A DNA stretch of 64,000 nucleotides. Origin: an uncultured Bacteroidales bacterium (GTDB lineage Bacteria > Bacteroidota > Bacteroidia > Bacteroidales > F082). The notes beneath the pieces are model-generated. The model was given only the letters and a program-made list of their open reading frames with translations. It did not search any database and was not told the origin of the DNA. The position numbers and the translations under genes were made by a program. Shown here one piece after another: positions 32,749-41,577 of the stretch (position 1 is its first letter; the number at the start of each line of letters is the position of its first letter). Where the stretch lies: contig ONKA01000001.1 in NCBI GenBank assembly GCA_900318265.1, forward strand, positions 1-64,000. The letters run 5' to 3'.

Positions 32749-34308
32749 TTAATAGGGAAGTGGCTCGTCGGTGGTGATGGATGGCATATATGGTGACATG
32801 CCTTCGTCGTCGTTCATCTTCGAGCCCAGGACCATCGATTGGTTGTCGAACTGGTTGTTGGGACCGATGGACGTGAAACTGCTATTGTCAAAGCCTTGTT
32901 CCATCTCCTCGAAACGGGCATATTGGCCGACGAATCTCAGCTCTACCTCGCCCAGTTTACCGTTACGGTGCTTGGCGATGTCGATGATGGTGTAGCCTTT
33001 GGGTTTGTCTTCGGCATCCACGCCATCTTTGTAATATTCAGGACGATAGATGAACATCACCATGTCGGCATCCTGCTCAATGGCACCGGATTCACGCAGG
33101 TCGGAAAGGATGGGCTTCTTGGAGCCGGGGCGTTGTTCCACGCTACGACTCAGCTGTGATAGCGCCAACACAGGTATCTCCAACTCTTTGGCTAGACTCT
33201 TAAGCGAACGTGAGATGGTGCTGATCTCCTGCTCACGGTTGAGGCCCTTCTCGCCCTTGGCGGTCATCAGCTGCAAGTAGTCGATAAAGACCATTTGGAT
33301 GTCGTGCTGTTGCTTCAGTCGGCGGCATTTAGCACGCAACTCGAAGACGGAGAGTTGGGGCGTATCGTCGATGAAGATGGGTGCATCGGTTAATGGCGTG
33401 ACTTTAGTGTTTAGCTGTTGCCATTCGTATTCGGCTAAGTCGCCCGAACGCAATTTGTCGGCAGTCAGCGAGGTCTCGGTAGAAATTAGACGCGTAACCA
33501 GCTGAACGGAAGACATTTCCAAAGAGAAGAAAGCAATCGGTCGGTTGAAGTTGACGGCGGCGTTACGAGCCAAGTTCAAGGCGAAAGCGGTCTTACCCAT
33601 GCTGGGACGTGCGGCCAAGATGATAAGGTCCGACTTCTGCCAGCCTTGAGTGATGCGGTCAAGCTCGGTATAGCCCGAAGGCACGCCGCGCAGTTTGTCA
33701 TCGGCGTTTTTGGCGTTTTGGATCTCCTTGATGGCTTTGCTTACCAAGTCCTGCATAGAGTCGTAGCTGCGGCGCAGGTTGTTCTCGCTGATATGGAAGA
33801 GGTTGCTCTCAGCCTTGTCCAACAGGTCGAACACGTCTGAGGTGTCTTCGAAGGCGTCGTGGATCATCTCGGAAGAAAGCAGAATCAGCTGACGCTGAAT
33901 GTGTTTCTGCATGATGATGCGGGCGTGGTATTCGATGTTGGCCGCCGAAACGACGCGGTTGGTGAGCTTCGAGATGTAATAGGCGCCGCCCACCATCTCC
34001 AACTCGCCACGTTGCTTTAGCTCGTTGGTAACGGTCAAAATATCAATAGGTTCCGATTTTCCGAATAGGGCTTTGATGGCAGCAAAGATCTTTTGGTGCT
34101 TGTCCAAATAGAAGGCCTCGGGTGAGAGGATGTCGATGACTTCATTGACGGCATCCTTCTCCAACATAAGGGCACCGAGCACGACTTCTTCGAGGTCGGT
34201 AGCTTGTGGAGGGATACGGCCTTGGTTGGCAAAGACTTGCTCGGGCGTCATCAAATTGCGTTTTGCGGTATCGCCGAAAGGACGGCGTGTAATGGTATCG
34301 TTAGGCAT
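32749..34308 (-). CDS. dnaB: Replicative DNA helicase DnaB
   Basis: The 519-residue protein has the DnaB N-terminal domain (LEEVVLGALMLEKDAVNEV.., FYLDKHQKIFAAI) and a RecA-like motor: Walker A AARPSMGKTAFAL, the hexamer SLEMSSVQLVTRL motif, Walker B MVFIDYLQLM, and SRSVEQRPGSKKPILSDLRE. It is of normal length with no intein. The C-terminal tail is acidic. It unwinds DNA at the replication fork. Confidence 0.95.
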   Translation of the reverse strand: MPNDTITRRPFGDTAKRNLMTPEQVFANQGRIPPQATDLEEVVLGALMLEKDAVNEVIDILSPEAFYLDKHQKIFAAIKALFGKSEPIDILTVTNELKQRGELEMVGGAYYISKLTNRVVSAANIEYHARIIMQKHIQRQLILLSSEMIHDAFEDTSDVFDLLDKAESNLFHISENNLRRSYDSMQDLVSKAIKEIQNAKNADDKLRGVPSGYTELDRITQGWQKSDLIILAARPSMGKTAFALNLARNAAVNFNRPIAFFSLEMSSVQLVTRLISTETSLTADKLRSGDLAEYEWQQLNTKVTPLTDAPIFIDDTPQLSVFELRAKCRRLKQQHDIQMVFIDYLQLMTAKGEKGLNREQEISTISRSLKSLAKELEIPVLALSQLSRSVEQRPGSKKPILSDLRESGAIEQDADMVMFIYRPEYYKDGVDAEDKPKGYTIIDIAKHRNGKLGEVELRFVGQYARFEEMEQGFDNSSFTSIGPNNQFDNQSMVLGSKMNDDEGMSPYMPSITTDEPLPY

Positions 34309-34339
34309 AAAAATGAATTCTTTGTTTGTAATCGAATGG

Positions 34340-34347
34340 CAAAATTA
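34340..34347 (-). promoter_or_regulatory. -7 box for dnaB
   Basis: The minus strand reads TAATTTTG (TAnnTTTG), 31 bases before the dnaB ATG. A -33 box is unclear. Confidence 0.45.
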
Positions 34348-34393
34348 CGGATTATTTTGCGAGCCGATTTGTAGTAGCAAAGGAAGTTATCAA

Positions 34394-35860
34394 CTACTTG
34401 AAAAGCTGTTGATAAGTTTTTGCAACGACTTCGTTTTCAGCGATTAAATCTTCTCGTGCCTGTTGATAACCTATGAGGTCGTTGCTGGTGGCTTCGAGGA
34501 TGATTCGGCTGTGTTCGAACAGATTAGACTCGGAAAAAAGAGCCGTTTCAAGGCGTTGCAGGGTAAGTCCTCGTTTGATGGCCGGGTGGTAGAAATGGGC
34601 CTCTTGCAGCACCTCGAAGAGGTTGAAGATCTTATATCCAATGGTTTGGTTTTGTATGATCTCGTGGCGGAGTAAAGTGGTACTGATGTTTTGTGGCGTA
34701 AAGCATACAATTTGCTCATAATGAGAGAGTTTCTCGATGAGCAAATTGATGGCTTCTTTCCAACGACTGTGGTCTTCAAAGCAGTCCCAAAAGAAACAAT
34801 CGTCTGCAGCAGCCATGTCATCCCCGTGCGGGCTTGTGGGGGGCATGGGATCTATGGCTGCGTTACATTCATATTCACCTTGCAGCGCAAAGGCCAAAAT
34901 CATTTCCTCGTAAGGCCGCGTGCCGTCCAATTCTGGCACGGCGGGACGGTGGAGCAGGAGGTTAAGATAGGCCACAGACTTCGGCTTGGGTTGTGGAGCT
35001 AAGGAGTAAAGCGCTTTATAATCAATGTAATATGAGTTGGTTTCCAAGGCCTCGATTTGATGGGCTTCTTCGGACTCAGGCTCCAGCGCTTGGAGCATCT
35101 TGGCATTGGTATTCACTCCGTTGAAATAGCTTTGGAACAGAGATTCATCCTCCATCGCGGTGGTAAAGAGGAAGCTGTTCTTTGGGATGAGTTTCCAGCA
35201 ATGTCCTTGAAAATCACACGGATAGGGGTTGTTGCATTGCGTCCCGATGTTGACTACTGGGGAATGGGGCAGGGCCACCACAGCTTTCAATCGTTCCACA
35301 TTCTGCGCTACAAAGGATTCTTTTTCAATGACATACTCCATCATCGACTCCATCTTGAACAGTTGTTTCACATTGATAGAGCCGTCTTTCACGTAGTTGC
35401 CGTTAAGGTACATGAGGCGGAAGTCGCTGAGCGGCACGCCGCAGCCATGGAGCACATAATATTGCAAGGCGGCATCATTATAATAGGTGTCGCTGAGCCG
35501 AAGGGAGCTCTTCACCTCAATGGCCAACCATCTGTCGCCATCGCGGACCAGTATATCGAGCATAATGAGGGTGTCATTATACTGAAAAACAGCCTCATAC
35601 ATTACTTTTACTTCAGGGTTACTGAGGTTGTCCCAAGTCTCTTGTGCCTTCTTTGGGAACTGCGAAGGCGAGTTGGGCGACATGTCGATACCGCCAGGGA
35701 AGACCTCGTGGGCAAGTACACCCACGTCGGTGCCGCGTTGGAACTTGGCCCTTTGCTCAATGCTGAGTTTGTCGCGCAGATAAGGGTGTTTCTTCTGCAT
35801 GTACAATGCCTTCTCGCACTGTAAACCCTTGATATAAGTGGATTTGGAAAGGATGTGCAT
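34394..35860 (-). CDS. DUF2779 protein: predicted PD-(D/E)XK nuclease with Fe-S cluster
   Basis: The 488-residue protein belongs to DUF2779. The N-terminal half has a Cas4/RecB-like nuclease core: GTDVGVLAHEVF, the metal residues in IMLDILVRDG and WLAIEVKSSLR, and AALQYYVLHG. Four cysteines are placed as in Cas4/AddB-type 4Fe-4S nucleases: one near the start (GLQCEKAL) and three together (TQCNNPYPCDFQGHCW). The C-terminal half is less conserved. It starts 2 bases after the exonuclease gene stop, so the two are one unit. The substrate is unknown. Confidence 0.78.
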   Translation of the reverse strand: MHILSKSTYIKGLQCEKALYMQKKHPYLRDKLSIEQRAKFQRGTDVGVLAHEVFPGGIDMSPNSPSQFPKKAQETWDNLSNPEVKVMYEAVFQYNDTLIMLDILVRDGDRWLAIEVKSSLRLSDTYYNDAALQYYVLHGCGVPLSDFRLMYLNGNYVKDGSINVKQLFKMESMMEYVIEKESFVAQNVERLKAVVALPHSPVVNIGTQCNNPYPCDFQGHCWKLIPKNSFLFTTAMEDESLFQSYFNGVNTNAKMLQALEPESEEAHQIEALETNSYYIDYKALYSLAPQPKPKSVAYLNLLLHRPAVPELDGTRPYEEMILAFALQGEYECNAAIDPMPPTSPHGDDMAAADDCFFWDCFEDHSRWKEAINLLIEKLSHYEQIVCFTPQNISTTLLRHEIIQNQTIGYKIFNLFEVLQEAHFYHPAIKRGLTLQRLETALFSESNLFEHSRIILEATSNDLIGYQQAREDLIAENEVVAKTYQQLFK

Positions 35861-35862
35861 GC

Positions 35863-36567
35863 TTAGTTAGTGTAGTCCACGCAGTCTTCAGTGATGAGGG
35901 GCAGGTAGTTGAAACGACGCATGAGTTGGGCGATGGCGAGCACGTCCTTTTGGCAATAAGTCTTGATGCGTTCGATGTCGTTTTCCTGCCAGTACACACG
36001 GCCTACTTCGCTGCCGTTGATGTCATCTTTCGGGGTAGGGATGTCGAGGATGGCGCAGAGCAAGTCAAGGGATGTGTAGCTCTTGTAGTCGCCAAACTTC
36101 CAGAGTTCCATGGTGTCGATGAAGTTGGTTTCCCAAGGCTTCTTGCCTGCAACTTGCAGAATCTTAGGAATTTGAATTCCATTGACCAACATGCGGCGGG
36201 CGATATAGGGGAAGTCGAACTCTTTGCCGTTGTGGGCGCAGAGCTGGGCATCGGGATAGTCGTAGTAGCGGTTCAGCATGTAGGCGAAATCGTCGAGTAG
36301 GGCTTTCTCGTCGTGGCCGTAGAACGACTTGAGACGGAAACGGTTGCCGTTGAAGAATCCCACCGAGATGCAGACGATCTTGCCGAATTCAGCATAAATG
36401 GCAGCGCGGTCATAGACGTCGGTAGGGGTGAGCTCCGCATTGTCGCGGTTGAGTTGCTCGGCCTTCTTGTCCCAGAGTTTCTGCATCCGTTCGTTGAGTT
36501 GGTCGTAGGTCTTTTCCTGCGAGACGGTCTCGATGTCGAGGAAGAGGATTTTGGAGAAGTCTATCAT
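35863..36567 (-). CDS. DEDDy-type 3'-5' exonuclease
   Basis: The 234-residue protein has an RNase H-like exonuclease core with FLDIETVSQE (Asp and Glu of motif I), CAHNGKEFDFPYIARRML (motif II Asp) and TYCQKDVLAIAQL, which gives the YxxxD form of motif III. All four acidic ligands are present, so it should be active on 3' ends of DNA or RNA. It precedes the DUF2779 nuclease by 2 bases, which suggests that the two work together in repair or nucleic acid turnover. Confidence 0.82.
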   Translation of the reverse strand: MIDFSKILFLDIETVSQEKTYDQLNERMQKLWDKKAEQLNRDNAELTPTDVYDRAAIYAEFGKIVCISVGFFNGNRFRLKSFYGHDEKALLDDFAYMLNRYYDYPDAQLCAHNGKEFDFPYIARRMLVNGIQIPKILQVAGKKPWETNFIDTMELWKFGDYKSYTSLDLLCAILDIPTPKDDINGSEVGRVYWQENDIERIKTYCQKDVLAIAQLMRRFNYLPLITEDCVDYTN

Positions 36568-36573
36568 ATCTGT

Positions 36574-36680
36574 TGTTGAATTGTTGAATTGTTGATTGTT
36601 GAATCGTTGAATTGTTGATTGTTGAATCGTTGAATTGTTGATTGTTGAATTGTTGATTGTTGAATTGTTGGATCGTTGAA
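36574..36680. repeat. Tandem array of TTGTTGAA/TTGTTGA units
   Basis: About 14 units of 7 or 8 bases alternate, with TCGTTGAA variants. It lies just upstream of the exonuclease start and so may overlap its promoter. It is the longest of the six arrays. Confidence 0.85.
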
Positions 36681-36696
36681 ATGATAATTAGGTTTT

Positions 36697-36723
36697 GTAG
36701 AGACGCCGATTTATCGCGTCTCT
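36697..36723. repeat. GAGACGC inverted repeat, copy 3
   Basis: GTAGAGACGCCGATTTATCG continues into CGTCTCT. It is an imperfect hairpin of the same family as copies 1, 2, 4 and 5, between the array and the acylphosphatase gene. Confidence 0.8.
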
Positions 36724-36747
36724 GATGCAATTATGTTTAAATTATGT

Positions 36748-37026
36748 TTATCGTATTTCCTTAAAATCATCATATTTCCCTGTCGGTTCAACCGCCTCAA
36801 TCTTCATGTCTGTGATAAATGAATAAGGTGTGCCTTCGCCGCAGAGGAGGGTGAAGCGGTCAAGGTCGGCTTCCTCGCCTTCGGCCTCAATGTGGACGCA
36901 GTCGTCGGCATAGTCGTTTTCCACAAAGCCCACCAGGTTGCATTGCAAGCCGTAGCGGTGCACATAGCGGCGAAATCCCACGTTGAACACGCGACCGTAA
37001 ATCCTTATGGAATAGGCTTTTGTCAT
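36748..37026 (-). CDS. acyP: Acylphosphatase
   Basis: The 92-residue protein matches acylphosphatase. The phosphate-binding loop reads GRVFNVGFRRYV (canonical GRVQGVGFR) with the catalytic Arg, and the catalytic Asn is in GFVENDYADD. The enzyme hydrolyses acyl phosphates. Its start overlaps the DUF493 stop by 4 bases. Confidence 0.9.
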   Translation of the reverse strand: MTKAYSIRIYGRVFNVGFRRYVHRYGLQCNLVGFVENDYADDCVHIEAEGEEADLDRFTLLCGEGTPYSFITDMKIEAVEPTGKYDDFKEIR

Positions 37027-37286
37027 AGGGCAAATTTTAATCCAGGGATGGTTCTGAGTAGGGCGTAGGTGCGCTCGAGGTGTTCTTTGCTCTCAATGTC
37101 GATATTGTAGCAATAGCTGATGTAATTGCCTTTGCCACTGCTTCTTACGTTGACGAAGCTGTGTATCGTTTGGCTCTCGTTGAGCGCCCTGCTGATGTTG
37201 CGTTTGGCTTCTTCCATGGCAATCTCAGCAGCGATGATCAGCTTGATGTCGAAGTTTTGCGGGTAGGTTACTTTTTCGTTGTCCAT
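37023..37286 (-). CDS. DUF493 (YbeD-like) protein
   Basis: The 87-residue protein aligns with YbeD along its length, with TYPQNFDIKLI at the start and the family hallmark SSGKGNYISYCYNIDIES, then LERTYALLRTIPG. YbeD has an ACT-like fold and no proven role. It is coupled by a 4-base overlap to the acylphosphatase gene. Confidence 0.85.
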   Translation of the reverse strand: MDNEKVTYPQNFDIKLIIAAEIAMEEAKRNISRALNESQTIHSFVNVRSSGKGNYISYCYNIDIESKEHLERTYALLRTIPGLKFAL

Positions 37287-37306
37287 GAAGTGGTGGTATT
37301 GGTTTG

Positions 37307-37314
37307 CAAAGATA
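37307..37314 (-). promoter_or_regulatory. -7 box for DUF493-acyP
   Basis: The minus strand reads TATCTTTG, 20 bases before the DUF493 ATG. Confidence 0.5.
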
Positions 37315-37387
37315 GCAATCTTATGCCGAAAATGGCATATTTTTTCTTTTTTGTCATGAAAAAAAACAATGGGAATAATATTTGTTG

Positions 37388-37395
37388 TATTTTTG
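37388..37395 (+). promoter_or_regulatory. -7 box for the DUF368 gene
   Basis: TATTTTTG lies 23 bases before the ATG. It is divergent from the DUF493 promoter 73 bases away. Confidence 0.5.
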
Positions 37396-37418
37396 TTGTT
37401 TTGTAAAAAAGTCGCAGT

Positions 37419-38414
37419 ATGTTGGCACTTTGGGAATCGATTAAGGTGTTCGTGAAAGGCATGATTATGGGCGCGGCCAATGTCTTTCCTATCTCTAGTG
37501 GCACGGTCTCGTTGGTACTAGGGGTGTTCGAGCGTTTTATCAATTCCATCAACTCGCTTAGAATCAAGAATTTCAAGCTTCTTTTCAAAGGAGAGTTCAG
37601 CCAATTCGGCAAACGCACCGATTTCAGGTTTTTCATCACCATCGTGCTGGGTCTTTTGGCAGGCATGGTGTTGACGTCCATCTTCCTGAAGCAGACGCTC
37701 GTGTCGTACAAGGTCTATACTTGGTCGTTCTTCATCGGTCTTATCATCGCCTCGGTGATTTATGTGATGAAGAGCATCGAAAAGGTGAATGTCAAGAACA
37801 TACTCCTTGTCTTGGCGGGCATGGCTATCTCGTTTTTCCTGTCCATCAAGTCGAATCCCGAATCCAACGAGAGTTTTCTCTATCTCTTCCTCTGCGGTAT
37901 TATCGGTGCCACGGGCATGGTGGTTCCAGGCGTTTCGGGTTCGCACCTCATGCTGCTCATGGGCAACTACGAACTGATTGTCACTAAGGCCATACCAGAT
38001 TTGACTCGAGCCGCCACGTTTGCGAACGGCGCAAGGATTATTCTTCCTTTTGTGTTGGGTGCCTTGGTCAGCATTGTGATGTTCTCGCATCTGCTTGCGT
38101 GGTTGATGCGTGAATACCGCGACTCGACGCTCTCGGTGTTGGCAGGCTTCATGTTGGGCAGCTTACCCGTGGTGTACCCTTGGAAGGTGGCGGGCGAGTC
38201 GACTTATCTCTTCTCGTTGCCAAGTTGGAACGGTGAATTGCTCGGTGCCATCATCACGGCGGGCGTGGGCTTTGCCACGGTTTTCATATTGGAACTTTTG
38301 GCGCGTCACAGCAAGAAGAAACAATTGGAAAGGTTGCAGAATCCGAAACCCAAGAGACAAAAGAAACATAGGAGACAAAAGAAACATGGCAGAAAAAAAG
38401 CTAAGAAGAATTGA
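37419..38414 (+). CDS. DUF368 membrane protein (PopT-type undecaprenyl phosphate transporter family)
   Basis: The 331-residue protein has about eight transmembrane helices and the two inverted DUF368 motifs: KGMIMGAANVFPISSGTVSL near residue 12 and GATGMVVPGVSGSHLMLLMG near residue 165. DUF368 proteins (PopT) recycle undecaprenyl phosphate across the membrane in several bacteria, so this one probably serves cell wall and capsule synthesis. The last 20 residues are Lys/Arg-rich, encoded by an 18-base tandem repeat that overlaps the next gene. Confidence 0.82.
   Translation: MLALWESIKVFVKGMIMGAANVFPISSGTVSLVLGVFERFINSINSLRIKNFKLLFKGEFSQFGKRTDFRFFITIVLGLLAGMVLTSIFLKQTLVSYKVYTWSFFIGLIIASVIYVMKSIEKVNVKNILLVLAGMAISFFLSIKSNPESNESFLYLFLCGIIGATGMVVPGVSGSHLMLLMGNYELIVTKAIPDLTRAATFANGARIILPFVLGALVSIVMFSHLLAWLMREYRDSTLSVLAGFMLGSLPVVYPWKVAGESTYLFSLPSWNGELLGAIITAGVGFATVFILELLARHSKKKQLERLQNPKPKRQKKHRRQKKHGRKKAKKN
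38352..38388. repeat. 18-base tandem repeat, about two copies
   Basis: GAGACAAAAGAAACATAG is repeated with slight change. It encodes RQKKHRRQKKH at the end of the DUF368 protein and supplies the ATG of the S4 gene (as ..AAACATGG). Confidence 0.7.
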
Positions 38415-38628
38415 TTTTGCCCTTCGCGAAGACGAGACTTTTATCCCGCTCATCGGCTTGCTGAAGGCCACTGGCGTGGTGGAGTCGGGGAGCGAGGCAC
38501 AGGAAGTGGTCAGCGCAGGCTTGGTGCTCCGCAATGGCGAAGTGGAGACCCGCAAACGTGCCAAGATCACTGCAGGAGAAGTGATTGTGTTTGAGGGTTT
38601 TGAGATTTTCGTCGAAGGCTGCGACTAA
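38386..38628 (+). CDS. Small S4-domain RNA-binding protein
   Basis: The 80-residue protein is a single S4 domain (FIPLIGLLKATGVVESGSEA.., VVSAGLVLRNGEVETRKRAK, AGEVIVFEGFEI), like E. coli YbcJ. It starts inside the DUF368 gene, overlapping it by 29 bases in another frame. The start is the only ATG before the conserved part. Such proteins are thought to bind rRNA or tRNA. Confidence 0.82.
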   Translation: MAEKKLRRIDFALREDETFIPLIGLLKATGVVESGSEAQEVVSAGLVLRNGEVETRKRAKITAGEVIVFEGFEIFVEGCD

Positions 38629-38643
38629 TGAATATTAAGTATC

Positions 38644-39051
38644 ATGAATAAACTAGAACAATTCATAGCGTCGATTTTGGAGACGCGTAAGGTGTGGCTG
38701 CTTGAGGCCAAGGAAGGCTTCTTCGCCATGCTGGAAGACAATGATGGGGAGTCGTACATACCGCTTTGGGAATCAGAGGATTTGGCAAAAAAGGCAGCCC
38801 AAGGCGATTGGGAAGGCTACACGGTGGCCGACATGGGCTTCTCCGAGCTGGGAAGTTGGCTCAAGGAGTTGGCTACTGATGAAATCGACATTGCCGTGTC
38901 GCCCGAAGCCGACGGCGAGATTACGGCCATTCCTTCCTATAAGTTTAGGAACTGGCTGAAGCCATACGACGACCATTCCTATAAGGAGAAGGATGATGAG
39001 GAAGACGACGATTTTGATTATGGCGAGGGCTGGGCGCAACCGTGGTCTTAG
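38644..39051 (+). CDS. DUF2750 family protein
   Basis: The 135-residue protein matches DUF2750: WLLEAKEGFFAMLEDNDGES near the start, the YIPLWESEDLAKKAA motif, and a conserved FSELGSWLKELA. The C-terminus is very acidic (KEKDDEEDDDFDYGEG). The function is unknown. It lies 15 bases after the S4 gene and is likely in the same transcript. Confidence 0.8.
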   Translation: MNKLEQFIASILETRKVWLLEAKEGFFAMLEDNDGESYIPLWESEDLAKKAAQGDWEGYTVADMGFSELGSWLKELATDEIDIAVSPEADGEITAIPSYKFRNWLKPYDDHSYKEKDDEEDDDFDYGEGWAQPWS

Positions 39052-39065
39052 TTTAGTGTTGAGAG

Positions 39066-39084
39066 TTTAGAGTTTAGAGTATAG
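39066..39084. repeat. Heptanucleotide array (AGAGTTT)n
   Basis: Two to three units, the last altered. The unit is the complement of the array at 50667-50697. Confidence 0.7.
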
Positions 39085-39106
39085 GGTTGACCCGTGTCTG
39101 CCCGTC

Positions 39107-39129
39107 GTAGGGACGCAATGTTTGCGTCC
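39107..39129. repeat. GAGACGC inverted repeat, copy 4
   Basis: GTAGGGACGCAATGTTTGCG followed by TCC, a hairpin 14 bases before the trkH start, where it could influence translation. Confidence 0.8.
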
Positions 39130-39143
39130 GAAATAGGTAAAAT

Positions 39144-40646
39144 ATGAAAAGCAAGCTGTTTGGTGTATTGTTGCTGATTGAGGCCGCAGCCTTGTTGCTG
39201 ACGGCAGCGGTGGCTTTGCACTACCAGCGCGTGGCAGGGGAGACCGATGCCCGTTGTTTCCTCCTCACGGCAGGCCTGACCGGTGCCGTGGGTCTTTTGC
39301 TTTATAATATCGGCAACTCGATGAAAAAGAGTCAGTTGCAGATTCGCGACTCTTTCATGGTAGTGGCTTTGTCGTGGGTGCTGTTTTCCTTGTTCGGCAT
39401 GTTGCCTTTCCTGATGAATGGCACCGTCGACAATGTGACGGACGCTTTCTTTGAGACCATGTCGGGCTTCTCGACCACTGGTGCCACCATTCTCAACAAT
39501 ATCGACCAGCAGCCGCATGGCATCCTGTTTTGGCGCAGCATCATGCAGTGGATGGGCGGCTTGGGTGTTGTGGTTTTCACTTTGGCCTTCATCCCTTCGG
39601 TGGCTAAAGGCTCAAAGAAGATTTCGCTTTTCGCTGCTGAGGCGCCTGGCTTGAGTGTGGAGAAGTTGGCCCCGACCATGGGAGCCACCTCGCGCCTGCT
39701 TTGGTTTATCTACATTGCACTGACCCTGCTTTGCGCCTTTTTCTATCACCTGGGGCCCATGAACAAGTTCGATGCTGTGTGTCACGCCTTTACGACCATC
39801 GCAACGGGTGGTTTCAGCACGCACCAGGCCAGCATCGGCTATTTCCAGTCCAACTATATCGAGTGCGTTTGTATCTTTTTCATGTTGCTGTCGGGCATCA
39901 ACTTTGCGATGTACCATTTCCTGTTCACGCGTCGTTTCGATGTGATTCGGCGCAACGAGGAGCTGCGTTGGTATTTGTTGGCTATTCTTATTTTCACCCT
40001 GCTGTTTGTGGGGCGTTTCTATTTCGCGCCGCACTTCAACACCATCACTGAAGAGCAGCTGGCCTCGCATCCGCAGACTTGGTGGGAGCGCGTCCGTACC
40101 TCTATGTTCCATGTGGTGGCTTTGCTGTCGAACACGGGCTTCCAAGGTAGTAACTACGACTATGACCTCTGGGGACGTCTTTTCCTTATCCCTACGGTCC
40201 TCATGATGGTGGTTGGCGGCTGCGCCGGATCCACCAGTGGCGGCATCAAGATGGTGCGCGTCATCGTGCTGGCCAAATACGTGAAAAAGACCCTCAACGA
40301 GTTGATTCACTCTTCGAGCGTATATACGGTCAAAATCTCGGGGCAGGTCGTGGAAGACCTCAGCCTGAAGCGCGTGTTGTCGTTCTTCTCGCTGTTTATC
40401 ATCGTCTTCATGGTCAACATTGTGGTGCTTTCAGCTGCGGGCATGAGCTTTGAGGACGGTGCCATTTCCTTCCTGACTTGCTTCAGCAACTACGGCCCAG
40501 GCTCGGGCATCACAGGACCGAGTGGCAATTTCGACAACATCTCCAATGTGGCCAAATGGCTGCTTTCGTTCGACATGCTCGTTGGCCGTCTGGAGATTTT
40601 CACCATACTGCTGCTTTTCTCAAGGAGCTTCTGGAGGGCGAAATGA
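39144..40646 (+). CDS. trkH: TrkH-family potassium uptake channel subunit
   Basis: The 500-residue protein has the four M1-P-M2 repeats of TrkH/KtrB. The filter-like segments are visible as FSTTGATILNN, ATGGFSTHQASIGY, SNTGFQGSNY and GCAGSTSGGIKM. It imports K+ with a cytoplasmic TrkA/RCK partner, which is not encoded next to it. The RCK-like protein at 22226-24271 is a membrane protein and no substitute for TrkA. A hairpin repeat lies just before the start. Confidence 0.92.
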   Translation: MKSKLFGVLLLIEAAALLLTAAVALHYQRVAGETDARCFLLTAGLTGAVGLLLYNIGNSMKKSQLQIRDSFMVVALSWVLFSLFGMLPFLMNGTVDNVTDAFFETMSGFSTTGATILNNIDQQPHGILFWRSIMQWMGGLGVVVFTLAFIPSVAKGSKKISLFAAEAPGLSVEKLAPTMGATSRLLWFIYIALTLLCAFFYHLGPMNKFDAVCHAFTTIATGGFSTHQASIGYFQSNYIECVCIFFMLLSGINFAMYHFLFTRRFDVIRRNEELRWYLLAILIFTLLFVGRFYFAPHFNTITEEQLASHPQTWWERVRTSMFHVVALLSNTGFQGSNYDYDLWGRLFLIPTVLMMVVGGCAGSTSGGIKMVRVIVLAKYVKKTLNELIHSSSVYTVKISGQVVEDLSLKRVLSFFSLFIIVFMVNIVVLSAAGMSFEDGAISFLTCFSNYGPGSGITGPSGNFDNISNVAKWLLSFDMLVGRLEIFTILLLFSRSFWRAK

Positions 40647-40648
40647 TG

Positions 40649-41500
40649 TTATTTAGTGTATTTGAGAACGAGAACATAGGCTATGACGAAAATGACGATG
40701 AGCATAATCACACCAACCATGATGTAATAGAGGGCTAATGTCAAAGTGCTCCGCCAGATGGTCTTGACCATGCTGAATCCCATCATCCTTCTGAAACAAG
40801 CCGATAATGCCGTGATGATGGCAATCGGCTCAAGGAGTGCCATTGTTTCGTAAATGTTAGTGGAGATTGGATAGATAAGGGTGATCACACAGCGGTACAG
40901 CACCAAGATAACCAAAGCATAGACCACGGAAACGATGTATTCTGCCCAATAATAGCGTTTCCGATTCTGCTTGCCAAAACACATTCTTGCCACGATGACG
41001 AATAAGGGCAGGGTGAGCATGTAGCACAGCGTATAGTGGTTGAGGTAAAAGTGGAAAGCTTTGGTCACGAGTCGGTTGATTTCAAGGACTATTTGCGCAT
41101 TTACTGGGGTATTGTAGGAAAAATCTAAATCCAAGTCGGATGATATCTCACCTTTACTGCCAGTAATGGAAAAGATGAGGATGTATACTGTTAAGGCCAG
41201 AAACAGCATGGGAAAAGGGGAGACGTACTTTCTACGCTTCCCGTCGAGAATCTCGACAATCATCTTCCCGGGACGCGAAAACAGGTTCTTGAGAGTGTAG
41301 GCCACGCCTCCGTCTCTGCCTAAAACAGCCGCGATAAGGTTCCCTAAAATGAATTTCAGCGTGAAGCGTCCGGTTTCAGCGTTTTGTCCGCACTCGGGGC
41401 AGAAATTGCCTTCGAACTCGGTGCCGCAGTTGAGGCACTTGGTGGTGTTGTGTTCGGGTTGGTTCTTGGTCTTTACTGTGGTTTGTATTTTGTTCTCCAT
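40649..41500 (-). CDS. DUF3667 zinc-ribbon membrane protein
   Basis: The 283-residue protein has an N-terminal zinc ribbon (CLNCGTEFEGNFCPECGQ, residues about 22-39), then the DUF3667 block (GGVAYTLKNLFSRPGKMIVE, ILDGKRRKYVSPFPMLFL) and about five transmembrane helices. The function is unknown. It converges on trkH with a 2-base gap. It is more AT-rich than clpB and trkH. Confidence 0.82.
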   Translation of the reverse strand: MENKIQTTVKTKNQPEHNTTKCLNCGTEFEGNFCPECGQNAETGRFTLKFILGNLIAAVLGRDGGVAYTLKNLFSRPGKMIVEILDGKRRKYVSPFPMLFLALTVYILIFSITGSKGEISSDLDLDFSYNTPVNAQIVLEINRLVTKAFHFYLNHYTLCYMLTLPLFVIVARMCFGKQNRKRYYWAEYIVSVVYALVILVLYRCVITLIYPISTNIYETMALLEPIAIITALSACFRRMMGFSMVKTIWRSTLTLALYYIMVGVIMLIVIFVIAYVLVLKYTK

Positions 41501-41519
41501 GATGTTCGAGTTGATGGGG

Positions 41520-41527
41520 CAAAGGTA
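41520..41527 (-). promoter_or_regulatory. -7 box for the DUF3667 gene
   Basis: The minus strand reads TACCTTTG, 19 bases before the ATG. The adjacent TTGTCAAAATGTCG (41535-41548) resembles the palindrome at 41578-41590. Confidence 0.5.
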
Positions 41528-41577
41528 GGGAAAATTGTCAAAATGTCGTAAAATAATTATCTAAATTCTTGATTTAG

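Noticed and set aside
36568..36680. Possible CRISPR array
   Set aside because: The units are 7-8 bases, contiguous and without spacers; no cas genes are present.
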